Shown here piece after piece: positions 6,048-15,388 of a DNA stretch of 15,711 nt. The notes under the pieces were generated by a model that saw only the letters and a list, made by a program, of their open reading frames with translations, did no database searches and was not told the DNA's origin. A program made the translations under genes and the position numbers. Numbering within the stretch: the stretch's first letter is position 1; the number at the start of each line of letters is the position of its first letter. The stretch covers positions 1-15,711 of the forward strand of contig DASULB010000358.1 in NCBI GenBank assembly GCA_036278455.1, in the 5' to 3' direction. The DNA comes from FW021-bin31 sp036278455 (GTDB taxonomy: Bacteria > Bacteroidota > Bacteroidia > Chitinophagales > Chitinophagaceae).

Positions 6048-9000
6048 ATGAGCAATTTTACAACCGACAGATGTCATGTGCATCTTTCTTCGAGGGTTCA
6101 TTTTATGGGAGTCTCCGCAAAAAAGCGCATCCCTTATCTGACCTCTTTCTGGACCAAAGCATGTTGTATTTCACTACTATGCTTGTATGCGACAGCACCC
6201 TCTTATGCCGCTGCGACGCTATCCAAAAGCCTCGGTTGGCAAGGTCATTCTTTTGTCCTGTCGGGGCTCGTCAAAAATGACAAGGACGAAGCGTTGGCCG
6301 GTGCGACGGTCGGCATCAAAGGCACGACCAATGGAACGATCACTGATCTGAATGGCAAGTTCCTGCTGGAAGTGGGCAGCGATTCGGATTCGCTCATTGT
6401 GTCCTTTTTGGGCTACAAGAGCAAAACGATTGTGGTAGGAACAAGCAGGAAGATCACGGTCCGTCTTGAGCCGGATGTAGAAGGAAATAAACTCAACGAG
6501 GTCCAGGTGGTAGGATATGGCACCCAAAAGAAATCCACCATGGTGGGCGCGATTTCGTCGGTTTCCGTCAAAGACATTCAAAAGTTCTCCACGCCTTCCA
6601 TTACCAATGCAATAGGGGGTAAACTGGCCGGCGTGATCACCAGACAGACCTCTGGTGAGCCCGGCTATGATGCGGCTAAAATATTTATCCGTGGCCAGGT
6701 GTCCCAATCTGGTGTTAACAAGCCGCTGATCATCATTGATGGCGTGGAAAGAGAGCTCCAGGATTACTGGACGACCATCAATATTCAGGACATCGAAAGT
6801 TTCTCGATCCTGAAAGATGCATCCGCGACAGCAGTCTATGGGAACAGAGGCGCAAATGGGGTAGTGCTGATCACCACAAAAAAGGGGAGTGTGGGCAAGC
6901 CTGTGGTTACTTTCAGAACGGAGACGGCCGTTGTGACACCTTTGAGGGTGCCCGACTATATCGGTGGCTATCAGTATGCACAGCTCGTCAACGAGTCACT
7001 GGGAAATGTCGGGCAGGATCCGAAATATTCTGCTGCGGAACTTCAAAAATACAAAGACGGATCAGATCCCTATTTATATCCCAATATAGACTGGGAGTCT
7101 TTGGTACTGCGAAAACATACCAAGCAATCCATCAACAACCTGGGCATCTCCGGTGGCTCTCAAACGGTGCGCTACTATGCCAACCTGGGATATACGCTGC
7201 AGCAGGGAATCTACAATGAAGATCCCAAGGTAGAGTATCCCACCAATGCTGCGTTAAAGCGTTATAATTTCAGGTCAAACGTGGATGTAGACCTCTCAAA
7301 AAAGTTCTCTCTTTCCTTAGGGCTATCGGGTATCATCTCCACGGCTAACTTTCCCGGCCGTTCTTCAGGGCAGATCTTTCAGGCGCTGATGTTTACCCCT
7401 CCGAATGCTTATCCGGTTGTCAACCCTGATGGTTCAAGCCCCGGTGGCTTCGGAAATATACAGTTGAACCCTTATGCCGTCATCACACAAACCGGCTATA
7501 CCAAGCAGTATTATACCACGCTGATGAACAACCTGTCGGCCAATTGGGATCTTTCCTCTGTGACAAAGGGCCTTTCGCTAACGGGTCTGGCTGCCTATGA
7601 TGTCGTGGATATCACCCAAAATGTCAGACAGAAGACGCCGGAACTTTACAGCTATACCAAAGATGCCAATGGCGGGGATGTCTATACCATTGTCTCCACC
7701 GAAACGCCCCTGGGTTTTTATCTGCTGAATGAAAATTACAAAACCGTTTATTATCAGGCAGCCGTCCATTATAAGCGCTCCTTTGGTAAAAACAACGTAA
7801 CGGGCTTACTGGCGGCCGAAAGAAGATCGTTTACCAATGTCAATACCACGAGTTCTATAAATAACCTGCCACAGCAGCGCCAGGGAATTATCAGCAGGTT
7901 GACTTACAATTATGATGCACGCTATTTGCTTGAGCTGAATGCTGCATACAATGGATCGGAGAATTTTCCCAAAGGGAAGCGGTACGGATTATTTCCGTCA
8001 GTGGGATTGGGGTGGCTTGTGTCCAATGAGTCGTTTTGGAATAAAGATGTGTTGAGCACACTCAAGATCAGGGGAAGTTACGGCTTGGTGGGAAATGACC
8101 AGATCGGTGGTGACCGGTTTCTGTATTTATCGACCTATAATAAATCTGCGCCCGGCTACACGTTTGGCCTCAACCAGAATGTCAACCCCGGAGGCAAAAG
8201 CGAGGCCCGCATTGGCAATCCGGATCTGACCTGGGAGCAGGCCTATAAAGAAGATGTCGGCATTGATATGGAGTTGTGGGGCGGTAAAGTCACCCTCACA
8301 GCCGATTATTTTCATGAGAAAAGAAAAGGCCAGTTGCTGGCCCGCGCATCTGTACCGGCCTATGCCGGATATCCCGGCGGCACCCTTCCTTATGCCAATG
8401 TAGGGGTCACTACCAACCAGGGGGTGGACGGCAGCTTCCAGCTCAGAAATACGACGCAAGGCGGGTTTTATTATTCTCTCAACGGTACCTTTACCTATGC
8501 CAAAAATAAGATCCTGGAAAATGATGCGCCGCCGGCTTTATATCCCTGGCAGGAATTGCGCGGCCATCCCATTGGAGCTAACCTGGGCTATGTCGGCATA
8601 GGCTTTTTCAAAGATCAAAAAGATATTGACAACAGTCCGAGCCAGACATCTTTGCAGTCGGTCATTCGGCCGGGAGATACCAAATACAAGGACATTAATG
8701 GTGACGGGCAAATTGACAATGCAGACAGGACTGTAATCGGAACCTACGGCTCCGAACCACAAATAATGTTCGGATTCGGTACCACGCTGGCCTGGAAGGG
8801 AGTAGACGCTACGATCTTCTTTACCGGCGCTGCTCACCGGGATTACTTTTTGTCTTCCGGAAATCAGGCTTACACCGCCTGGATTTTTTCCGCAGGGGCA
8901 GGTACTTACAACGTACTGAAGGATATCTATGACAAGCGTTGGGTGCCGGGAGCAGACAACAGCCATGCAGCCTTCCCGGCAGTGAGACCGGAGAGCACCA

Positions 9001-9251
9001 ACAATTACATCGGCTCGACGGTATGGCAACGCAGCGGGGATTATCTCCGGATCAAGAATGCCGAGATCGGATATACCCTGCCGGCTGCCCTGACAAAGAA
9101 ACTGACGTTAAAGCGGATCCGGGTCTTTATTCAGGGAACCAACCTGGCCACCTGGGACCACATCAAAGTGGTCGATCCTGAATCCAATTTTAGCACGGGC
9201 GCTTATCCGCTCACCAGTAATTATAATTTCGGAATAGATATAAGCTTCTAA
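6048..9251 (+). CDS. susC: SusC-family TonB-dependent outer-membrane glycan transporter
   Basis: This is the outer-membrane barrel that, with SusD, imports oligosaccharides using TonB energy. From the chosen ATG it has 1067 residues, normal for the family. In order: signal sequence (hydrophobic CCISLLCLYATAPSYAA, 39-55); a carboxypeptidase-regulatory-like domain (about 70-140, GATVGIKGTTNGTITDLNGKF); the SusC signature NEVQVVGYGTQKKSTMVGAIS (150-170); the plug domain with PLIIIDGVERE and DIESFSILKDASATAVYGNRGANGVVLITTKKG (248-280); then the 22-strand-type barrel. The barrel has a late DINGDGQIDNADR calcium-like loop and ends in a terminal phenylalanine. The frame is open back to an ATG at 5880, but that part crosses operator copy 5 and looks untranslated. 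An ATG at 6105, preceded by GAGGG, is an equally serious start and gives a tidier signal peptide. It is the first gene of the enzyme operon, with susD 21 bp downstream. Confidence 0.95.
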   Translation: MSNFTTDRCHVHLSSRVHFMGVSAKKRIPYLTSFWTKACCISLLCLYATAPSYAAATLSKSLGWQGHSFVLSGLVKNDKDEALAGATVGIKGTTNGTITDLNGKFLLEVGSDSDSLIVSFLGYKSKTIVVGTSRKITVRLEPDVEGNKLNEVQVVGYGTQKKSTMVGAISSVSVKDIQKFSTPSITNAIGGKLAGVITRQTSGEPGYDAAKIFIRGQVSQSGVNKPLIIIDGVERELQDYWTTINIQDIESFSILKDASATAVYGNRGANGVVLITTKKGSVGKPVVTFRTETAVVTPLRVPDYIGGYQYAQLVNESLGNVGQDPKYSAAELQKYKDGSDPYLYPNIDWESLVLRKHTKQSINNLGISGGSQTVRYYANLGYTLQQGIYNEDPKVEYPTNAALKRYNFRSNVDVDLSKKFSLSLGLSGIISTANFPGRSSGQIFQALMFTPPNAYPVVNPDGSSPGGFGNIQLNPYAVITQTGYTKQYYTTLMNNLSANWDLSSVTKGLSLTGLAAYDVVDITQNVRQKTPELYSYTKDANGGDVYTIVSTETPLGFYLLNENYKTVYYQAAVHYKRSFGKNNVTGLLAAERRSFTNVNTTSSINNLPQQRQGIISRLTYNYDARYLLELNAAYNGSENFPKGKRYGLFPSVGLGWLVSNESFWNKDVLSTLKIRGSYGLVGNDQIGGDRFLYLSTYNKSAPGYTFGLNQNVNPGGKSEARIGNPDLTWEQAYKEDVGIDMELWGGKVTLTADYFHEKRKGQLLARASVPAYAGYPGGTLPYANVGVTTNQGVDGSFQLRNTTQGGFYYSLNGTFTYAKNKILENDAPPALYPWQELRGHPIGANLGYVGIGFFKDQKDIDNSPSQTSLQSVIRPGDTKYKDINGDGQIDNADRTVIGTYGSEPQIMFGFGTTLAWKGVDATIFFTGAAHRDYFLSSGNQAYTAWIFSAGAGTYNVLKDIYDKRWVPGADNSHAAFPAVRPESTNNYIGSTVWQRSGDYLRIKNAEIGYTLPAALTKKLTLKRIRVFIQGTNLATWDHIKVVDPESNFSTGAYPLTSNYNFGIDISF

Positions 9252-9272
9252 AACTCTAAAAAGATAAAACTC

Positions 9273-11117
9273 ATGCGATCCATCAACATATATATCGGAG
9301 TGACGCTGTCCCTGCTGCTACTCGCATCCTGCAAGAAAGATTTCCTGGACAAAACACCCGATGGTGACCTGACCCAGGAACAGGTATTTACAAATCCCAC
9401 CTATGCAGAGCAATACCTCACCAATATATACAGCGGCCTGCCCTATGAGCTGCAGCTGGTGGATAATCCGCCTGCAGGCAGTGCGCCTTATAACCCTTTC
9501 ACCGGTGCTTCCGATGAAATGGAGATGAGCTATGAACCCAATTTCAGCAACAACATGAACATCGGAAACTGGAACCCTACTTCCAATGTGGATGATATCT
9601 GGGGCCAGAGTTATATTGCGATCCGCAAAGCCAATGTCTTTCTGGAAAACATTGATAAGCTGCAACCTTCCTCGCTGGCGCCGCAGAGCAAGATCAAACA
9701 ATGGAAGGGTGAAGCGATTTTTCTCAGGGCTTTCTATCATTTTCTGCTGATACGCGCCTACGGACCTGTTCCCATTATCGACAAGACCGTCAATCTGGGG
9801 GCGGATTTTCTGCACTTCCAACGACAGCCGATAGAGGCTTGTGTTCATTTTATTGCCAGCCAGTGCGATTCGGCCCTCAGCTTTCTTCCGGCAAGGATCA
9901 ATGCTGCCAATGATTACGGAAGGCCGGACCAGACCACGGCTCTGGCGCTAAAAGCACGGGTATTGCTGTATATGGCCAGCCCCCTGTGGAACGGAGGCAC
10001 TGAACTGAAAGACCATGAAGGAAACCAACTGTTCCCGGCACATGACCAGGGACGCTGGCAGATCGCAGCAGATGCCGCCAAAGCCTGCATTGACCAGGCC
10101 GAGTCCGTAGGACACAAACTATATCATTCGCCTTCTGATAACCCGGAGCTGAACTACCAGGAGATATTCTATAACAATTTCAACGATGAGGTCTTCTGGA
10201 CCCGGGATGACCCGGGATATCAGAACATCGATGCCTATAGTGAACCCAGGGGAATGCCCGGCGCTTTCTGGCCTTTGCAGACGCCCACACAGAACATGGT
10301 CGATGCTTACCAGATGGCCAACGGAACGCAACCCATTTTGGGATACAACGCTGATATGACACCGATTATCAACCCCGCTTCCGGGTACAATGAAACCGGA
10401 CAGGCGACGGCGGAAACAGATGATTATGTGGCCGGTACCCGCAATATGTATGTAGACAGGGAACCGCGCTTTTATGCCAGCATCATGTTCACCGGACAAA
10501 AATACAAGTGGTCAGCGCCCCACAACAGGACAACCCCCCTTGAGTTCTGGAAACTGGGACTTGACGGGCGACCCTTTTCCACCGGTGATAATTACAGCAA
10601 AACCGGATACATGCTGAAAAAGCTTACGAACCCCGCATTTGTCATGTCACCGAAGGCCGATCCCATTCGCACCTGGATATTCTTCCGGCTGGGTGAACAG
10701 TATCTTAACTACGCTGAAGCTTTGAATGAGGCACAAGGACCTGTAAGCGATGTCTACAAATATGTTAACCTGATCCGGGGCCGGTCAGGGTTGCCCGGTC
10801 TGCCGGCCGGCCTGTCGAAAGACAAGATGCGTGAGGCCATTCACCACGAGCGGCGAATAGAACTTGCTTTTGAGACGCATCGTTATTTTGACACGCATCG
10901 CTGGATGACGGCTGAGGCTATTGACAATGCAAATATTTATGGTTTAAACGTGAATGGCATGGCTGCCGGAAATATGCCCTTTACCCTGTCCAGCGACGGC
11001 TTCTACCAGCGTACCGTTGTAGAGAAACGGGTATTTGAAAAGAAACACTATTTTTGGCCGATCCCCCAGAGTGAAATTGAAAAGAACCCCGAACTGGTGC
11101 AAAACCCCGGATGGTGA
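9273..11117 (+). CDS. susD: SusD/RagB-family glycan-binding lipoprotein
   Basis: A 614-residue surface lipoprotein that caps the SusC barrel and captures the glycan. The signal peptide ends in the lipobox LLLASC with Cys20, followed by KKDFLDKTPDGDLTQEQVFTN, a classic SusD N-terminus. Tetratricopeptide-like helices include KGEAIFLRAFYHFLLIRAYGPVPII (145-169) and TALALKARVLLYMASPLWN (222-240). The C-terminal RagB/SusD block runs from RTWIFFRLGEQYLNYAEALNEA through VNLIRGRSGLPGLP and EAIHHERRIELAFETHRYFDTHRW (466-544). The protein ends NPELVQNPGW, with the family's typical terminal tryptophan. It follows susC by 21 bp and is surely co-transcribed. Sugar-binding residues cannot be assigned from sequence alone. 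Confidence 0.96.
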   Translation: MRSINIYIGVTLSLLLLASCKKDFLDKTPDGDLTQEQVFTNPTYAEQYLTNIYSGLPYELQLVDNPPAGSAPYNPFTGASDEMEMSYEPNFSNNMNIGNWNPTSNVDDIWGQSYIAIRKANVFLENIDKLQPSSLAPQSKIKQWKGEAIFLRAFYHFLLIRAYGPVPIIDKTVNLGADFLHFQRQPIEACVHFIASQCDSALSFLPARINAANDYGRPDQTTALALKARVLLYMASPLWNGGTELKDHEGNQLFPAHDQGRWQIAADAAKACIDQAESVGHKLYHSPSDNPELNYQEIFYNNFNDEVFWTRDDPGYQNIDAYSEPRGMPGAFWPLQTPTQNMVDAYQMANGTQPILGYNADMTPIINPASGYNETGQATAETDDYVAGTRNMYVDREPRFYASIMFTGQKYKWSAPHNRTTPLEFWKLGLDGRPFSTGDNYSKTGYMLKKLTNPAFVMSPKADPIRTWIFFRLGEQYLNYAEALNEAQGPVSDVYKYVNLIRGRSGLPGLPAGLSKDKMREAIHHERRIELAFETHRYFDTHRWMTAEAIDNANIYGLNVNGMAAGNMPFTLSSDGFYQRTVVEKRVFEKKHYFWPIPQSEIEKNPELVQNPGW

Positions 11118-11300
11118 GGCGCTAGGACAACAGACAGGGAAGGTTGACGGGCCTGTGGAGACGGGACAGCAATACGGTCGTCTTTGAGGGCTAAAATGGC
11201 GGCAATCAGTCAGTGATATGCAGGCAATATCCCGGAGAAACTGCCCTTTGGGTCTTCGCCCCGAAACCAATGGATTAACCGGCAAATAAAAAAATGTGCT

Positions 11301-12455
11301 ATGATAAGATGCGCTAAATGCATGATGATCGCCTTTTGTTTGATATGCTCCGCGGGTAAACTAATGGCGCAGGAATGGTATATTTATCCCCGCGGGACCC
11401 AAAGCCGCTGGATTGACCTGGAAAATAAAATGGGGCGGCAAGGACAGGGAGGACTGGAAAACAAGGGCGCCAAGGGGCATCCCAGTGAATGGCTGGCGCC
11501 TGGGGATAGCCTCGTACTGATGGATTACGAAGGCACGGGGATGATCCGGAGGATCTGGGCAACGGTGATCGACCGGAGTCCTGCCGCCCTTCAGGCCCTT
11601 CGGCTGAAGATGTACTGGGATCATTCCCCTGAACCGGCAGTCAATGCCCCGCTGAGTGATTTCTTTGGGGTTGCCCTGGGCAGGATGACCGCTTTCGAAA
11701 GTGCCTTGTTTTCCGATCCCGAGGGCAAGTCTTTCAACAGTTACATACCGATGCCTTTTAAGGTTGCAGCACGGATTGTATTGGTTAACCATTCAAAGGT
11801 GAAGCAACTGGTGTTTTATGATATTGACATGCTTAAATTAAAAAAGCTGCCACGGCATTTCCTGTACTTTCACGCCTATTGGCATGAAAGCGCTAAAGGG
11901 GTTCTTGGTCAGGATTACGTGATTTTGCCGGAAGTGAAGGGCCGTGGACGCTTCCTGGGTGCGAACATCGGTGTAAGGACCGACAGTGTTTATCAGAACA
12001 CCTGGTTTGGAGAAGGGGAAGTCAAAGTATACCTGGACGGCGACAGGCAACATCCGACGTTAGCCGGTACCGGGACAGAGGATTATATCGGCACCGCATG
12101 GAACCTCGGTACTTTTGCCCAGCGCTATCAGGGCTGTACCATTGCGGACAAAAAAAAGGGGATCTATGCTTTTTACCGGTACCATATCCCCGACCCCATT
12201 TATTTCCGGAAGGCCTGCCGTGTGACCATTCAACAAATCGGCGGCGGCGGGAGGGAGCAGATCAGGCAGATCTTAAAAGATGGCGGGAGGTTAAAAGTAG
12301 TTTCTGTGATGAGTGATACGGCGCTGATAAAAATCCTTGAACAGCCGCAGTTTCCGGCGGTGACGGATGACCGATTCCCAAAAGACGCGTGGACTAATTT
12401 TTATCGCCTGGATCATTATTCCTCGACGGCTTATTATTATCTGGACCAACCCTGA
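11301..12455 (+). CDS. DUF2961/GH172-type glycoside hydrolase
   Basis: A 384-residue protein with a signal peptide (MMIAFCLICSAGKLMAQ, cleavage near residue 24), so periplasmic or exported. DUF2961 hallmarks are WIDLENKMGRQGQGGLENKGAKG (37-59), APGDSLVLMDYEGTGMIRRIW (66-86), SDFFG (119-123), WFGEGEVKVYLDGD (235-248) and GTGTEDYIGTAWN (256-268). DUF2961 was recast as family GH172 after members were shown to act on alpha-fructofuranosides and alpha-D-arabinofuranosides. By analogy the two catalytic carboxylates should be a Glu in the GEGE segment (238 or 240) and Glu260 of TGTEDY. It lies 183 bp after susD with no clear promoter, so it is probably in the same operon. An alternative ATG at 11322 (MMIAF) would still keep the signal sequence. 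Family confident; linkage and sugar are inferred. Confidence 0.88.
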   Translation: MIRCAKCMMIAFCLICSAGKLMAQEWYIYPRGTQSRWIDLENKMGRQGQGGLENKGAKGHPSEWLAPGDSLVLMDYEGTGMIRRIWATVIDRSPAALQALRLKMYWDHSPEPAVNAPLSDFFGVALGRMTAFESALFSDPEGKSFNSYIPMPFKVAARIVLVNHSKVKQLVFYDIDMLKLKKLPRHFLYFHAYWHESAKGVLGQDYVILPEVKGRGRFLGANIGVRTDSVYQNTWFGEGEVKVYLDGDRQHPTLAGTGTEDYIGTAWNLGTFAQRYQGCTIADKKKGIYAFYRYHIPDPIYFRKACRVTIQQIGGGGREQIRQILKDGGRLKVVSVMSDTALIKILEQPQFPAVTDDRFPKDAWTNFYRLDHYSSTAYYYLDQP

Positions 12456-12579
12456 AAGGCAGGTTTATATAATTGTAAAACCGATTTTTGCGTGAACCCA
12501 TATTGATGCAGAGCAGTAGCAGGCAGCTCACGCTGAACAGCATTCACGCGCGATGATCAGTGATCAGGACACCCAATGA

Positions 12580-13644
12580 ATGAAGATGATAAGATATATT
12601 CCGTTTATTGCCCTGGCATTTCTTTTTCTTTCCTGCTCTTCGAATCGGGCGGTTTTTTATGGGAAAAGCGACGGGCCTCACATGAAAAAACAGAATGCCT
12701 TCTCCAATCCGCTGCTGGCCAGCGGGGCGGATCCATGGATTGTAAAAAGAGGCCGTTGGTATTATTTCATGTGCACCAACGGTGGCAACATCACGATCCG
12801 CAAAACAAGAGCCGTTACAGCGGTGGCACAGGCCGCCGCCGTCAAAGTATGGAGCCCGCCTGCGTCGGGACCGCATGCACACAATATATGGGCACCGGAG
12901 TTGCATTACCTGAAGGGTAAATGGTATTTGTATTATGCCGCCGGCGCTTCCGGAGATCTTTCCACCCAACGCTGTTTTGTGTTGGAAAATTCCTCCAAGG
13001 ATCCAACCCGCGGGCATTGGATAGACAAAGGAAAGATCGGCGATCCCGAGGCGGATTTCTTTTCCATCGATGGCTCCGTTTTTCAATACAAAGGGAAGCA
13101 TTATTTTATCTGGAGCGGCACCGCTTCGGATCATGATAATATCCAACGGATCTATATAGCCGTGATGAAAAATCCATGGACTTTAGGTTCGCACCGGGTG
13201 CAGATTTCCATGCCGAAATACGATTGGGAAAAAATAGGAGGCCAGGTTAATGAAGGTCCTGAAGCACTGCAAAGTCCTGCGGGAACGTTGTTTGTCACCT
13301 TCTCCGTGAGCCAGTGTGCCACCGATGACTATGGATTGGGGTTGTTAAGATTAAAGGAAGAAGGCGATCCGTTGCGGCCTTCGGACTGGATAAAAAGATC
13401 CCGGCCGGTTTTTTCTAAGAACGTGGAAGAAAATGTCTTCGGCCCCGGTCACAATGGCTTTTTCAAATCAAAAAACGGCAAGGAATACTGGCTTGTCTAC
13501 CATGCCAATTCCCATAGTGGAGAGGGATGCGGAGGGGGAAGGAGTCCCAGGATACAAAAGTTCACATGGAAAAAAAATGGTGATCCGGATTTTGGAAAGC
13601 CGGTAGGGCTTTCAAAAGAGATCCCTAAACCAGGCGGTGAATAA
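12580..13644 (+). CDS. GH43-family glycoside hydrolase, lipoprotein
   Basis: A 354-residue five-bladed beta-propeller enzyme. The signal peptide ends in the lipobox LFLSC with Cys19 followed by SSN, so it is membrane-anchored. Catalytic residues visible by pattern: Asp51 in ADPWIVKRG (general base), Asp164 in FSIDGSVF (pKa modulator) and Glu225 in NEGPEAL (general acid). IWAPELHY (103-110) and FGPGHNGF (287-294) with the propeller-core His291 support the family. All three acidic residues are present, so it should be active. GH43 covers arabinofuranosidases, xylosidases and arabinanases; together with GH172 an arabinofuranosyl substrate is plausible. The ATG at 12580 is chosen because it gives the lipoprotein signal; the ATG at 12576 is in another frame and gives no family match. 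It follows the GH172-type gene by 124 bp. Confidence 0.93.
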   Translation: MKMIRYIPFIALAFLFLSCSSNRAVFYGKSDGPHMKKQNAFSNPLLASGADPWIVKRGRWYYFMCTNGGNITIRKTRAVTAVAQAAAVKVWSPPASGPHAHNIWAPELHYLKGKWYLYYAAGASGDLSTQRCFVLENSSKDPTRGHWIDKGKIGDPEADFFSIDGSVFQYKGKHYFIWSGTASDHDNIQRIYIAVMKNPWTLGSHRVQISMPKYDWEKIGGQVNEGPEALQSPAGTLFVTFSVSQCATDDYGLGLLRLKEEGDPLRPSDWIKRSRPVFSKNVEENVFGPGHNGFFKSKNGKEYWLVYHANSHSGEGCGGGRSPRIQKFTWKKNGDPDFGKPVGLSKEIPKPGGE

Positions 13645-13683
13645 TTTTTTCAACGGGGGAGTACTTACTGAAAAAATGCAGAT

Positions 13684-13699
13684 GCCCGGCGCTCCGGGC
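13684..13699. other. GC-rich hairpin after the GH43 gene
   Basis: GCCCGG (13684-13689) and CCGGGC (13694-13699) form a perfect 6-bp GC stem with a CGCT loop, 40 bp after the GH43 stop. The plus-strand side has no T-run, while on the minus strand a TTTTTT follows about 6 nt later. It may be a processing or stabilising hairpin in the operon message rather than a true terminator. The surrounding 233-bp gap has no gene and no clear promoter. Confidence 0.35.
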
Positions 13700-13877
13700 G
13701 CTAATGAAGATTCCGGGCAGGCGCAATGGTACCACAGAGGCAAACCATCTGTCCGGTGAACAGACTTTGTTTGCGGCGTCCTTTTTCAGGGTAACCGCCG
13801 GAGCATGCTGAGGTGTGCTGTACCCAGCGACGGTTTACCCTGATTTTACTGTAGGATAACTTTAAAATTTGAGATAA

Positions 13878-15311
13878 ATGAATATGCGTTTTTGGAAAGG
13901 GACAAATCGGATTTCTTTGCTTGCAAGGGTATCCTGCCTGCTGTTGATGCTGTTGCCGGCAGCGTGCGCAAACGGAATGATCAGACTGCCTGGGATATTC
14001 AGCAACAACATGGTGCTGCAGCAAAGCACAGCTGTAAAAATATGGGGCTGGGGAGCACCTTATGAAAAGGTGGTGGTGTTTACATCCTGGGATAAAAAGA
14101 CCTACCCGGCAGTAGTGGTTGACGGGGACGGAAACTGGGCAGTTAACATCCGTACACCTTCTGCCGGCGGGCCCTATGAGATCAATATCAAGGGCCAAAA
14201 CCAAATTCATATCGATAATGTACTGATCGGGGAGGTCTGGCTCTGCTCCGGGCAGAGTAATATGGAAATGTGCGGTAACTGGGGAATGAAAGAGATCCGT
14301 TCCATACTGCCCACGGCCCACAATGACAGCATCCGGTTTTTTTATATCCCAAAAAGGACCGCTCCTTTTCCCCAACAGCAGGTGGAGGGACATTGGGTCG
14401 TTTGCGATAGCAACAGCCTGAAATCTTTCAGCGCCGTGGGGTATTTTTTTGGCAGACACTTGCTGAGGTCCCTGCATGTACCTACAGGCCTCATCGAGGC
14501 CAGTTGGGGAGGTACTTCAGCCGAAGTTTGGACACCCGGCTGGGTTGTCAAACATGATCCATTGTTATCGGTTGCAGCGAAGAAAATTGCAGCCAACGGA
14601 CAGTGTCCTCACCTGCCCGGTTATGCCTTTAATGCGATGATAGCGCCCATTACATCTTATGCACTAAAGGGAGTGATTTGGTACCAGGGGGAAAACAACA
14701 CCGTCAATCCAGGAACCTATGACCGCTTGTTTACACACATGATAGATGCGTGGCGGGCTTATTGGAAAAAAGAGCTGCCTTTTTATTATGTCCAGATCGC
14801 TCCTTTTCATTATGCCAAAGTGGGATCGGGCGCGTTGTTGCGGGAGGCCCAGCTTAAAAGTTCGACCTACGACCATGTCGGTATGGTGGTCATTACAGAT
14901 CTTGTAAGCGATACCAACAACGTGCATCCCGGGGACAAACGGGACGTCGGGTTGCGGTTGGCCAACTGGGCTTTGGCAAGATCGTACCATAAAACCGGAA
15001 TAGCCTACGCGAGCCCCGAATTTGACAACATCTATGTTCGCAATCACCACGCGTATATTACCTTCAGGAGTGCAAAAGAAGGGTTGATGCTGAAAGGGGA
15101 TAGCGTTGAAGGATTATATCTTGCGGGTCGGGACAGAAGGTTCTATCCGGCAAAAGCGAAAATAGAGGGTGATACGCTTGTTGTTTGGAGTTCGCGTGTG
15201 CCCGATCCCGTGGCCGTTCGTTACGGGTTTGCCGATGCCGCCATGGGTAACCTGTTTGGCAGGAACGGATTGCCCGTGGGGCCCTTTAGGACAGATGATT
15301 GGTCTTTTTGA
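13878..15311 (+). CDS. Sialate-O-acetylesterase-like SGNH carbohydrate esterase
   Basis: A 477-residue exported protein. Its hydrophobic leader (ISLLARVSCLLLMLLPAACA) includes an AAC that could be a lipobox (Cys30). It opens with LPGIFSNNMVLQQ, typical of the family. SGNH block I is CSGQSNME (123-130) with nucleophile Ser127. GLIEASWGGTSAEVWTP (204-220) carries the block with the glycine oxyanion residue. VIWYQGENN (266-274) carries the block with the asparagine-type residue, and NNVHPGDKRDVGLRLA (347-362) holds catalytic His350. Despite the family name, relatives in polysaccharide loci remove acetyl groups from plant or bacterial glycans, so the likely role is deacetylation that opens the glycan to the GH43 and GH172 enzymes. 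It is 233 bp after the GH43 gene and 77 bp before the next gene. Family confident; substrate inferred. Confidence 0.9.
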   Translation: MNMRFWKGTNRISLLARVSCLLLMLLPAACANGMIRLPGIFSNNMVLQQSTAVKIWGWGAPYEKVVVFTSWDKKTYPAVVVDGDGNWAVNIRTPSAGGPYEINIKGQNQIHIDNVLIGEVWLCSGQSNMEMCGNWGMKEIRSILPTAHNDSIRFFYIPKRTAPFPQQQVEGHWVVCDSNSLKSFSAVGYFFGRHLLRSLHVPTGLIEASWGGTSAEVWTPGWVVKHDPLLSVAAKKIAANGQCPHLPGYAFNAMIAPITSYALKGVIWYQGENNTVNPGTYDRLFTHMIDAWRAYWKKELPFYYVQIAPFHYAKVGSGALLREAQLKSSTYDHVGMVVITDLVSDTNNVHPGDKRDVGLRLANWALARSYHKTGIAYASPEFDNIYVRNHHAYITFRSAKEGLMLKGDSVEGLYLAGRDRRFYPAKAKIEGDTLVVWSSRVPDPVAVRYGFADAAMGNLFGRNGLPVGPFRTDDWSF

Positions 15312-15388
15312 TCCCGGGTTGACGAAACATCGTGATGGTGGCTGGTTTAATAGAGCCGGATAATACACTAACGATCATTCAAAATAAG

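Noticed and set aside
12553..12566. TGATCAGTGATCA motif before the GH43 gene
   Set aside because: It is a short palindromic doublet with no promoter nearby and no second copy in the window.
13701..14477. A 258-codon minus-strand frame opposite the esterase gene
   Set aside because: It overlaps the conserved SGNH blocks of the plus-strand gene and has no family-like content of its own.
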